Assembly: GCF_013407925.2 (NCBI RefSeq)
Contig: NZ_CP060201.1
Span: forward strand, 2,542,001 to 2,606,000
Length of the DNA: 64,000 nt
Reading direction: 5' to 3'
DNA from: Pseudomonas protegens
GTDB lineage: Bacteria > Pseudomonadota > Gammaproteobacteria > Pseudomonadales > Pseudomonadaceae
Shown one piece after another: positions 1-10,700 of this stretch. The notes beneath the pieces were generated by a model that ran no database searches, was not told the DNA's origin, and was given only the letters and a program-made list of their open reading frames with translations. Positions within the stretch are counted from its first letter, which is position 1; every line of letters begins with the position of its first letter. Position numbers and translations under genes: made by a program.

Positions 1-782
1 GACAACCCAACGATGGTGATCAGGGTGTTGGAGATCAGGTTGCCGATCACCGGCAACAGGCCCAGCAGGAAGGTCAGCACGATCAGGGTCTTGGTCAGCG
101 GCAGCTTGACCCCGAACAGCGGCAGGATCAGCGCCAGGAAGATCCCGGTGAAGAAGGTGTTGAGCAGGGAGATCTTGATCTGCGCGAAGACGATGTTGCG
201 AAACGCCTGGACCAGCAGGTGCAGGCGATCGAACAGCGCCGCCGCCAGGGGCTTGCGCTTGGTCAGGTCGGGGATGCGCTGCAGGGCGATGATCGCCCCC
301 AGGACCATGCCGATCAGCAGGGTCACGAACATGTGCGCCGCGTCCTTGCCCACCAGCTGCAACTCGCTCAAGTGCTTGCTGGCCCAGGCGCCGATGGCCG
401 CCTGGAACTCCGCGGCACTGGCCGGCAGGTAGGAATCGAGGAACGGCGGCAACTGGCCCCGGGCCTTGTCCACCACCACCATGAACTTGCCCAGCGAAGC
501 GCCGGGGTTCTCCGCTTCATGCAACAGGAAGCTGATGGCCCCGGCGAACAGCAGGGTCAGCAGACTGACCACCAGGGTGCCCAGCAGCGCCACCGCCAAC
601 CAGCGCGCGCGCCGGCCTTCGATCAGCCGCTGCAATTGCGGGGTGAGCATGTTGACCAGCTCGAACACCAAGAGACCCGCCAGCAGGCTGGGCAGCAGAC
701 GCAAGGGCAAGGCCAGCAACAGGCCACCGAAGATGATGATCCAACTGATGAACAACAGATGACGCTGTGAAAACGCTGGCAT
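1..782 (-). CDS. AI-2E family transporter (partial, C-terminus off the window)
   Basis: Reading leftward from an ATG at 782 gives 260 codons with no stop before the window edge, so the C-terminus is missing. The protein starts MPAFSQRHLLF and has hydrophobic segments at about residues 10-35 and 60-85, an extracytoplasmic-looking middle, then several closely spaced helices (VTLLIGMVLGAII, LALILPLFGV, LTFLLGLLPVIGN). The LLPVIGN and PLFGV motifs and this layout are typical of the AI-2E/PerM permease family, inner-membrane proteins whose substrates are mostly unproven despite the family name. Full-length members have about 350 residues, so roughly a quarter is absent. It is separated from the lipoprotein gene to its right by about 120 bp and has no visible tie to it. 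Confidence 0.8.
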   Translation of the reverse strand, partial: MPAFSQRHLLFISWIIIFGGLLLALPLRLLPSLLAGLLVFELVNMLTPQLQRLIEGRRARWLAVALLGTLVVSLLTLLFAGAISFLLHEAENPGASLGKFMVVVDKARGQLPPFLDSYLPASAAEFQAAIGAWASKHLSELQLVGKDAAHMFVTLLIGMVLGAIIALQRIPDLTKRKPLAAALFDRLHLLVQAFRNIVFAQIKISLLNTFFTGIFLALILPLFGVKLPLTKTLIVLTFLLGLLPVIGNLISNTLITIVGL

Positions 783-906
783 ATAGCCTCAAGACAAACA
801 GCGGGAAAAGACCGGCAGTCTGCCAGCCTTCACCCCCGAGGAATAGTGGCAGGCGCCGTAAGGACGCGGGCTTACAGGGTACTGGAGTGTTGTGACAGGC
901 GAAGGT

Positions 907-1764
907 TCAGTCGCTTTTGGCCTGAGGCACCGGGACTGAAAGGTCGGGCAGCGGCACGTCGTAGCCGCAGTAGTGCAGGCGGGTCAGGGTCAGGCGCTTG
1001 TCCGGGTAGTCATCGCCCCATCTCAGGTTCTGGTCATAGCGCGACTTGATGTGGGCACAAGCCTTTTGAATATCGGTTCGAGCCTTGGCCAGCACCGGCG
1101 CCGGCAAGGGGTTGATCTTCAGACTCTGGAAGAACGGCACGATGAACACCTGATCCAGGTCATAGCCCTTGCTCCCCAGGGGCAGGCGCTGGCCGGCATG
1201 GACATAGAAAGGCTGTTGCAGGCCGCTTTCCTGTTCCCAGCACCAGTACTTGACCTTGTCTTCGAGAATGCCCACTGCGGTCCCTTCCCAACGCTCGTAG
1301 GCGCGCAGGCATTGATAGCCCTGCATGCTCACCCAGTCGAGACTGCTGGGCTTGACACCGGTATGGGATGGCAGCGCCTGCCTGGCCAGCAGATCCTCAA
1401 GAAAGGCCTGCTGCGGATAGAGCAGACCATCCCCCCAGCCATCGAGAAAGCTGTTGACCCGCATATAGAGCCCGGAAGCCGTCACCTGAATGTCCCCATA
1501 GGAGAAAGATCCCGAGGTGCCGACCGACAGCGCATCACGACCCTTTTCATAGGTGAACCCGCCAGTGATGGTTCCGCACTGCGCATGCCGATAAGGCCCG
1601 GGCAGGTCGAAGGAGTAACGCTGCATCAGAGTGATCCGCTTCGCGCCTTCCGTGCACAGCATCCGGCTGTCCAAGCGTTCATTTTCGTAGACCAGAGGGG
1701 GCCCACCACATCCCGGCAGCAACCCACAGATCAGTACCATCAGCGCTATCAGTGCTAATTTCAT
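907..1764 (-). CDS. Lipoprotein, candidate immunity protein for the adjacent lipase-tipped exoprotein
   Basis: A 285-residue protein with a lipoprotein signal peptide: MKLAL, a hydrophobic stretch, then LPGC with the lipidated Cys at residue 19. The mature part is soluble-looking, with several cysteines (for example MLCTEGAK, AQCGT, KYWCWEQ, LHYCGYD) that could pair in the periplasm. I recognise no family. Its ATG overlaps the stop of the exoprotein gene in a 4-bp ATGA (1761-1764), so the two are probably translationally coupled. A small gene placed immediately 3' of a contact-dependent inhibition toxin is normally its immunity gene. A membrane-anchored periplasmic lipoprotein is also the usual form of immunity to secreted phospholipases, as for type VI lipase effectors. 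The lipoprotein assignment is solid; the immunity role is inferred from position and type. Confidence 0.75.
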   Translation of the reverse strand: MKLALIALMVLICGLLPGCGGPPLVYENERLDSRMLCTEGAKRITLMQRYSFDLPGPYRHAQCGTITGGFTYEKGRDALSVGTSGSFSYGDIQVTASGLYMRVNSFLDGWGDGLLYPQQAFLEDLLARQALPSHTGVKPSSLDWVSMQGYQCLRAYERWEGTAVGILEDKVKYWCWEQESGLQQPFYVHAGQRLPLGSKGYDLDQVFIVPFFQSLKINPLPAPVLAKARTDIQKACAHIKSRYDQNLRWGDDYPDKRLTLTRLHYCGYDVPLPDLSVPVPQAKSD

Positions 1765-4700
1765 TGCGAACCCAGCAATTTGTCGTTGCCATACTGATCG
1801 ATCAAGGTCGGGATGATGTACTTGTCGGTCTTCTTGAAGGTCTCTTGCAGCCCGCTGTTAGCCCCGCCGCAGATATCCTTGGCCACACACAGGTAGTTGG
1901 AGTGAGGACTGTCCGCGCCCAACAACTTGCCTGTAGTGGCCGCGGCCCCGAAGAATCGGGTAACCGTATCGGACGAGTGCCACGCATTCAGCCCCAGCAA
2001 GTCGGACACTGTATCGGTCACCGGCAACGTATTGAAAAGCATGCTCGAAGTCGACCGGTTGACCTGGAAGAACGCCCCTTCACTGATATCGAACCCGGCA
2101 TTCTTGGCTGCCGCGAAGAAGTCCGTCGAGCCGACGGGCGCGCCCGACAGCTGGATGCTGCCCGCATTGCCATTGACATTGAAATTGAGCCCGGCAATGG
2201 CCCGGTACGTCAGCAAGCCGCCCTGGCTGTGCCCGAAGACATCCAGCTTGTTGCCCTGATCTATACCGGCGCCGAGGAAGTCGCTGAGCTGCCGCGCGTT
2301 CCCCGAACGCACGGCACCGCCCAGCATCACATCCCACAGCGACTCCACCAGGTCTCCCAGCAGGCCGTGTTCCGGGTTATAGGCCTGCATGAACTGGTCC
2401 TGGCCGGTCTGCATGCCGCCATTGACCAGCGCCGCATCCAGCGAGTTCTGAATCCCGTTGGTGAACACCGCGCCGTTACCGTCAGGTGTCAGCAGGGTCT
2501 TCAGGCTGTCGCGTGTCGCATCCACATCCATAACCGGCTTGCCGGTTTTCGGGTCGATGAAGACATGGCCATCTTTGTCCTTTTTGTACTGCATCGTCAC
2601 ATGATAGAAGCTCATGTCCCCCGTCAGCAGCGCCGGGACCTGGGTGATGACGCCGCCATGGCTGATGACGCCCGGCATCACTCCGCCGGTGAAGTAGGCC
2701 GACTCGTCCATGGCTTTCTGCAAGAACCCCGGTATCCAGGCCAGGGGTGCCAGTGCCGGGTTGTCTGCCAGTGCCTTGTCCGCCGCCTTGGTCAGATCAC
2801 CGTATTGGGAAAAAGCCGCCGACGCATTCTTGCCATAGTCCTTGAGCCCCTGGGCCCATTGATTGAGGGTCTGCACCGGATGGCCCACCGCCTCCAGGGA
2901 CGATTGGGACACATACAGGTCGGTACGCTTTTCATTGTCCTTGGTGATCTCGTAGGCCCGTGACGGATCACGGTTCAGGCCCGCCGTGGAGTCGGCGCCA
3001 GTCTTGGCGTCGTTGCGCACGGTGATGGTGCCCGCGCCCACCGTGGCGCGCACTTCCTGCTCACGCTCCTTGCGGTAGTCATAGCCACTGACGCTCCAGC
3101 CCGAGGCGCCGGTCTTGCCCTTGCCTTCCTGGCTGTTGTCGGTGGTGAAGGCCACGTCCTTGCCACCGGTGGCCTTGGCGCCGTCACCGCCGCCCCAACC
3201 AAAGGTGCCACCCGCGTTGACGTAGTAGCTGTGCTCCTTGTCCTGGCCGGAGATATCACGGAAGCCCAGGGTGCCGGTGTCCAGCTTGAGATTGCCGTTG
3301 TCGGCGGCGACCAGCGCGCCATCGAGCTGGGTGTGCTTCTCGGTGCGGATGTCCACGCCGTTCTTGCCGGTGATGCTGGTCTGCTCCTGGATCCAGTTGG
3401 TATTGCCAGTGGTCTTGCCCACGCCCAGGGAACCGCTGACGCTGCCACCGCCGCCCAGGCCGATGCTCACGGTGACGCTAGCATCCAGCTCCTTGCCGCT
3501 GACCTTGCCGGTGTCCGGCACCGAGGACACGGTCAGGTCGCCGCCCACCCGGCCGATGACTTCGCCACCACGCAGGGTGGCGCCGGCAATGGTGGTGTCC
3601 TTGCCGCTGCTGAAACGCAGCTGGTCGCCGGCCACCAGATTGGCGTTCTGTTGCCGCTGGTTGTCCCGGTCCAACTGGCCCTTGCCCATGTCGACACTGG
3701 CATAGACCGAGATGAAGTCCTTGCCGCCCACTGCCAGGCCCACTTCGCCACCGCCGCTGTGACGGCTGGACTCGCTGCTGGAATCGTTCTGCGCTGCACG
3801 GATGGTCAGGTCATTGCCGGCCCCCAGGTCGATATCGCGACCGGCATGGACCTGGGTCCCGATCAGGGTCAGGTTGTTGCGCGCCTCAAGGCTGACATCG
3901 CGCCCGGCCAGGAACACCGACGGGGTGTTGGTGCCCTGGTGCATCTGCTCGTTGGCCACACCGTTGCTGCCACCGATACCGGCACGGGCACTGCCGCCGC
4001 CGCTCTGGCCGTTGATGCCACCCTGGCTGCGGGCGGTCTTGCTCTCTTCGGAGATCGATCCGCGGGCCACGTCCACATTGATGTCACGCCCCACCAGGGT
4101 GATGTCGCGCCCGGCATCGAACTGGCCACCGCGAATGTTGATGTCGTTGCCTGCCACCGCACTGATGTCCCGACCGGCCCCGAGGCTGGTTGGGCTGCTG
4201 CCATGCACTTCCTGGCGCGAACTGCTGGACTGGCTGGCCGTACCGAAGTGGGTCGCGGTGGTCGGGCCCGAGGTGAACTGGTTGATCGCATCCACGGTGC
4301 TCAACACGCTGGAGGCCTTGCTGGTGTTGTCCTCGCCTTTGCCGGTGCCCTTGAGGGCATCCATGGTGTTGCCGTAGTTGTGGCTGACGTTGACTGTCAG
4401 GCCATTGCGATCACGGCTCTTGCTGCGTTCCTGGATCGAGGTTTCCTTGCCCGCGTCGATGCTGATGTCGCGCCCGGCCTGCAAGTTGATATCGCGCCCG
4501 GCATCCACGCGCGAGCCTTCCAGGGTCAGGTCACGCCCGGCCTTGATGGTTGCATCCTGCCCGGCCAGCAACTGGCTCGGCGCTACGGTCTGCTCGGCAT
4601 TGCGCGACTTCTGCTTGAGGCCTTCGCTGCCCAGGAACGCGGTGACGCCGTTGCGATCGCTTTCCAGGGACAGCCCGACGTGTTTCTCGGATTTCCAGTT

Positions 4701-7700
4701 GCTCTGGTCCGAGCTGTTGCTGCCGGCCAGAACGTTGATGTCGCGGCCCGCCCCCACCGTGAGGTTGCGCTCGGCCGCCGCCGTGCTGCCGATCATGTTG
4801 ACGTCGCGGGATGCTTGCAGGGTGGTGTCACGCCCACCGCTGACCACACTGCCGACGCTCTGGGACTGGGTGTTTTCCTGCCCCGACTTCTTCGCCGAGG
4901 CAATCGAAGTGAAGCTGCCGGAACTGGAAAGCCCCACCTTGCTCTTGTACTTCTCGCTCTGGCTGCTGGAGGTGTTGGCCGCGTCCATCAGGTTGATGTC
5001 ACCGTTCTTGTCGATCAGCCCGGCACGTACTTCGGCATCGCGCTTGGCTTCGATGGAACTGGCCGAAAGGTTGACGTTGGTCCCGGCGATCACCACCGCG
5101 TCGTTGCCGGCACTCAACTCGCTGCCCACCTGGGTGGTGCTGCTGGAGGTGCGGCTGTTGCCGCTCTTGCTCAGGCCGAAGCTGCCGCTCTTCTTCTGGC
5201 TGTAGGAGCTGTCCTGCTGCTCCTGGGCCGAAACCAGGCTGACATCCCGGGTGGCGCCCACCAGCAGGTCGTTGCCGGCCTTAAGCTGGCTGCCGATCAC
5301 GGTGACGTCGCGCCCGCCGTTGAGGCTGATGCGTCCATCCTTGTCTTGGCTGACGTTGACCATCAGGTCGTGCCCGGCGCTGATTTCGGATGCCACGTTG
5401 CTGGTCGAGGAATCGGCGCTCTGTGTTGTCTTGCTCTTGCCCCAGGAGCCTTTTTTCTTCTGGCTGAAGGTCGAGGACTGCTCGTCCTGGGCCGAAGCGA
5501 TGACCACATCGCGCTTGGCATTGAGGGACAGGTCATGGCCTGCGTCGACCTTGCTCGCGACCACCGCCAGGTCGCGCCCGGCATTGAGTTGCAGGTTGCC
5601 ACCGGTGCTCACGCTGGAGCCCAGGGTCTGCACCGTGTCGTGGGTCACCAGACCGCGACGGATCGCGCTCTGGGTGAAGGTATGGTCCTGCACTGCCAGT
5701 AAATCGATATCACGACCGGCGCTGAGCTTGGCATCCCCGGCGCTGGCCAGCTGGCCGAGGTTGGTCAGGTCGCGGCCGGCGCTGAGGTCCAGTTGCTGGC
5801 GCGCGGTGATCTGGCTGCCCTGGTCGAGGATGGTGCGGCTGCCCGAACCATAGCCCACGGCCACCGCCGTGCGGTCGTTGATGATGTCGCCCTTGATCGA
5901 GGTGACGCTGACCTGGTTGCCGCGGATTTCCCCGGCCAGGGCGTTGCGCACGCTGTCCTGGGCCATCAGGCTGACCCGCTCGTTGGCTTCGATTAGGCCA
6001 CCCTGGTACAGGCTGCCGCCGGCATTCACGCTCAGGTCGTTGCTGGCCCGCAGGGTGCCGACGTTGCTCAGGTCGCCACCGGCGATCAGGGTCATGTCGC
6101 GCCCCTGCACCAGGCTGCCGCCGCGCAGGTTGCGGGTTTCCGCCTGGGCCAGGTACAGCACCGGCACCAGTACTTTTTCGCCCTGCACTTCGCGGGTTTC
6201 CATCCACACGATGTCATGGGTCAGCGAGGCCACCTGGGCCGGGGTCAGGGACACGCCGACGCTAAGCTGCAACTGGTCCTTGGAAGCGATGGCGTTGTCC
6301 ATCAGATAGCGATACTGGTCGTAATCACTGGTCAGCCCCGCCGCGAGGAAGCGCTGCCCGGTCTGGGCCAGCACCGCATCGCGGATCAAGCGGGTTTCAT
6401 ACAGGCCGTCGCCCAGGCGGCGCCAGGTCTGGTCGGCGTTGTAGTTGAGGTGGCCGAGCATGTAGTCCGAACTCATGAAACGAGACAAGTCGGTGAAGGT
6501 CGGGTTGGTCTCGATCAGGTAGCGGCCCTGGGGATTCTGGCTCTTGACGAACAGGCCATACTCGCCCTGGGGTACGCGGAAACTCGACAGAGAAGTCGGG
6601 TCCACGGCAGCGAACGGTACGCCGGAGAAGTCCACCGGCACGAAGCTGACCTGGGTCGTGCCGTCGGCGGCGACCTTTTCGATGCGCTGCACATCCTTGG
6701 CCACCTGATTGGCAGCGGCGGAGCTTTGCGCGTTGACTGTAATCACCTGGCCGCCCACCTGGGCCAGGTTGTTCTGTAGCGTCTGCCCGGTGAGCTGGGC
6801 GCGGCTCTGTTCGGTCTGCACGCCGTTCTCGATAGTGCCGCTGACCTGCAGGTGCAGGCGCTGGCCGGCCTGCAAGGTGGAAGCGTAGGCAGTCTGGGTG
6901 CCCGGAGTGATCACCGTGTGGCTGGCGGGTTCGTAGATCGGGTACTGGGTCACCACGGTCGGCAACGGGTCCTGCTGGCCCGGCGCGCGATTGGCGTTGG
7001 CAGCGTTCCAGGCGAGGGTCGCCCGCTCCGCGGCGCGGAACGCGCCCTGGGAAACCCCATGCAGGAAGTAGCTGATGCTCTCGACCCGCTTGTCCAGGGT
7101 CAGGCCGCGGTTGTAGAGGTTGTTGGCCGTAATGGAAACATCGCGGTTGGCGGCGATCAGGCTCTGGTCGTTCTCCACCGTGTCGGCATTAATGATCAGG
7201 TCACGGTTGGACACCAGGCGGGCACCGGCGGAGTGCTCGCCCATGGTGCCTTCATAGGTGGTGTTAACGATGTAAGTGGCGGTGTGGTGATCGCCGGAGC
7301 AGTCGGTGCAATTGATCACGATGTTGCGCTGGGTGATGGTTTCGCCGACCTGGTACTTGTCCATGGCGTTTTGCAGCAACGCCACGTTGAGGTTCATGTC
7401 GCCCTCGCTTTCGATGGTCCCGGAGCGGTTGCTGAGCAGGGCCGCACGACCACCGTCGAGGGCGGTGAAGCTGAGGTTGCCGGTGCTGTAGATGTCGCCA
7501 TAGCTGTTGCTCAGGCTGTTGCCCCGCAGCAGCATGTCGCCACCGCTGTAGATCAGGGTGTCGGCCGAGGTGGCGATGCCGTTGCCGGAGCGCAGTTGCA
7601 TCTGCCCCAGGGCCCCGAGGGTGCCGCGGTTGTTGATCTGCGCCGCGGACACATAGAGATTCTGGCTGGCGATCAGGCGACCCAGGTTGTCCAGGGTACC

Positions 7701-10700
7701 GCGCAGGTTCAGTTCGGTGTCGCCGCCGCTGGCGATACGGCCGCCGTACTGGCTGAGGTTGCCGGCCCCCACCGTGAGCTTGCCCCGGGACGACAGCAGG
7801 CCGCTGTTGTTCAGGTTGCCCCCCAGGTCCAGGGTCAGGTAGCCGTCACTGGCCAGCTCCCCGGCGTTGTTCAGGGTCGCCGCGCCCACTCGCAGGCCGC
7901 TGGCGCTGGCGATGCGGTCGCCGGCATTCAGGTTGAGGTCGCCCCCGGTGCTCAGGTCCAACGTACCGTTGAGTTGCATCAGACCGCTGCGATCCACCGC
8001 AGCCACATCCCAGTCGCCATGGCCCAGGCCGGTGATCCGCCCCTGGAAGCCGGACAGCGCCCCCAGGTCCAGCTTAAACAAGCCGCTGCCGGCGTGCTCG
8101 ATGCTGCCGCCGATGTTGTTCAGCTGTCCGGCATTCAAGGCAAACGCGCTGGAGCCCAGGGCCAGGGTGCCGCCCTGGTTGTTCAGCACGCCGCCCAGGG
8201 TAATCCGGCTTTGCTCGCCAGCCAGCGCCCGTACCCGGCCCCCGGCGCTGTTGTCCAGGTTGCCGCCCACCAGCAGCAGTGAGTTGCCCGCCTCCACCAG
8301 CCCGCCCTGGTTGTAGAGGTTGGCCGCGACGTTCAGGTCCAACTGCTGGGCACTGACTTCACCGCCAAAGCGGTTGTCCAGAGTCTGCCCGGTGCTGCTG
8401 AGCAGGCCATTGGCGTAAAGCTTACCGGCCTGGTTGGTCAGGCGGTCCACCACCAGCTTGAGCGCTCCGCCCTGGCTGCTGATCAACCCGGCCTTGCCAT
8501 TCAGGGCACTGTTATCCACAGCCCCTGCGGTGATCCCCAGAGTCGCGCCCTGAAGGGTGCCACCGCGGTTATCCAGGGTCCCTTGGCCCAGCGCCACTTC
8601 ACCGTGGCTGTCCTTGGCCAGGATCATCCCTTGGGCGTTGTTCAGGCCGCCGGCCACCAGGTTCAAACCATCACTGCCGGCCAGCAGTTGTCCCTGGCGG
8701 TTATCCAGGGCTGCACCCTCGATCTCCAGGCGCTTGCCCTTGAGGGTGCCGCCTTGGTTGTCCAATTGCCCGCCCTGTGTCACCCGCAGCGCCTGTTCAC
8801 CGGCGTCGATGACCCCGGCGTTGTTGTTCAGTGCGCCGTGGTTGAGCTTCAGATCCAGCGCCCCCTGGCTGGCCACCACCGCGCCCTTGGCGCTGTTGTC
8901 GAGGCCGGCGGCATCGATCCCGACGCTGCGGCCCAGCAGCACGCCGCCGCTGTTGTTCAACTGCCCACCGTTGATCTGCAAATGTCCATCGCTTTGCAGG
9001 CGGCCCTGGCTGTTGAGCAGTTGCCCCGGTGCCGCGCCGTCAGCCGTCAAGGTCAACTGCAGGCCATCGCTGCCGGCCGCCAGCAGGCCCGACGCCTGGT
9101 TGTCCAGACGCTGGGTGCTGACGGTCAGCCGATCACCGGCCAATTGCCCGCCACGGTTATCCAGCAGGCCGGTGTTGGTCAGCAGCAACTGATTGCCCAC
9201 CACCACACCGCCCTGGTTGTTCAGGCTGCCCGAGACGATCTGCACGTCGCCCGTCTTGGCCTGCAGGTGGCCCAGGGCGTTGTTCAGGTGCTGCTTGACC
9301 GTCAGCGTGAGCTTGCCGCTCTCGGCGCTCAACACACCGGCCTGGTTCTGGCTGAGGCTGTCGAGGTTGGCGCTCAGCACGTTGCCGATGACCTGGCCCT
9401 GGTTGTTCGCCAGGTCCCGGGCGTCCAGCAGCAGGTTGTTCTTGCCTTGCAGCAGGCCGCCCTGGTTGTCGATGTCCGCGGTATGCAGCTCCAGTTCGTC
9501 GGCGGTGAGGGTGCCGCCCTGGTTGCCGAGCTTGCCGCCGCTGTTGAGGGTCAGTTGCGGGGCGATCAGGGTACCGCCGCGGTTGTCCACGCTGCCGGCC
9601 TTGAGGTTCAGCAGCGAAGTGGCCTGCAGCTTGCCATCGGCATTGACCAGGTCCTGATCGAGGCTCACTTGCAGTGCGCCCTTCTCGGCGCTGATCAGGC
9701 CCTTCTGACTGTTGTCCAGGCGCTTGCCGGTCAGCTTGATCTGGTCGGCCAGCAACTTGCCGCCCTGGTTGAGCAGCTCCCCGCCCTGGGTTTCCAGCAG
9801 GGTCTGGGCCTGAAGCCGGCCGCCATTGTTGTTCAACTGCTCGCTGACCTTGAACGTGGCGCTGCCCTGGCTGGCACCGATCAGGCCCTGCTGGTTGTCC
9901 AGGCGCTCGGCGCTGATCGCAACCTTGTCGGCAATCATCGAGCCCTTCTGGTTACTGATCTCACGGGCGTTGAGGGTCAGGTCGACACCCGCTACTTCCA
10001 GGCGCCCGCCGTTGTTGTTCAGGCTGTCGAGAGTAAGGGTTGCGGCCTGCCGGTCGCCAAAGCGGATCAGGCCGCCCAGGTTGGCGATGGCCGGGGTGGT
10101 GAGCACCAGCTCATTGTTCGCCAGCACGCGGGCCTGCCCGCCCTGGTTGACCAGGCGTGCAGCCTTGACCTCGACCTTGGGCCCCTGGATCACGCCGTTC
10201 TGGTTGCTCAGGGTCTGCCGCGCGGTCAGTTGCAGAGAGCGACTGGCCAGCACATCGCCGCGGTTCTCCAGGTTGTCGGCGTTCAGCTTGACCACGCCTT
10301 GATCGTTGCGGCTGTTGTCGCTGTTGACCCCGGCCTCGATGATGCCGTGGTTGACCAGTTGCCCGGCGTCCACTACCCGCACCTGATCCCGGGCCGCCAG
10401 ACTGGTGTCCACCTCGATCTGCTCCTTGGCCTGCAGGGTCGCTTCGGTCCCGGCATAGGCCTTGCCCTTTAGGTCGATGCTCTGGGCCTTGATCGCGATC
10501 GCCTGGTTGGCGCCCATGCCGGCTACCGTGACCTTGCCGTTGGCATCGATCTGGATGTCACCGGTGCTGGCCGCCATCTCCCCCGACATGTTCACGCCCA
10601 CGCCCTTCTCCGTGCCCACCAGACGGATGGCCCCGGCGTACATGCCGCCCAGGGCCGAGCTGTCGATGGCCAGTTCCGGCTTGGCACTGGCATCGGCGTC

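Noticed and set aside
2800..3000. VENN-type pretoxin junction
   Set aside because: I looked for a VENN motif before the unique tail and found none. The tail boundary is set only by loss of the repeats.
3231..5702. 823-residue open frame on the + strand
   Set aside because: It is antisense to the exoprotein repeats. The Gly/Ala/Val/Leu/His-rich low-complexity translation is what the complement of GC-rich repeat codons gives, and it has no recognisable domain.
8100..10300. Recurrent CCGCCCTGGTTGTC-type DNA motif every 60-200 bp
   Set aside because: It encodes the LDNQGG haemagglutinin repeat of the exoprotein and needs no other explanation.
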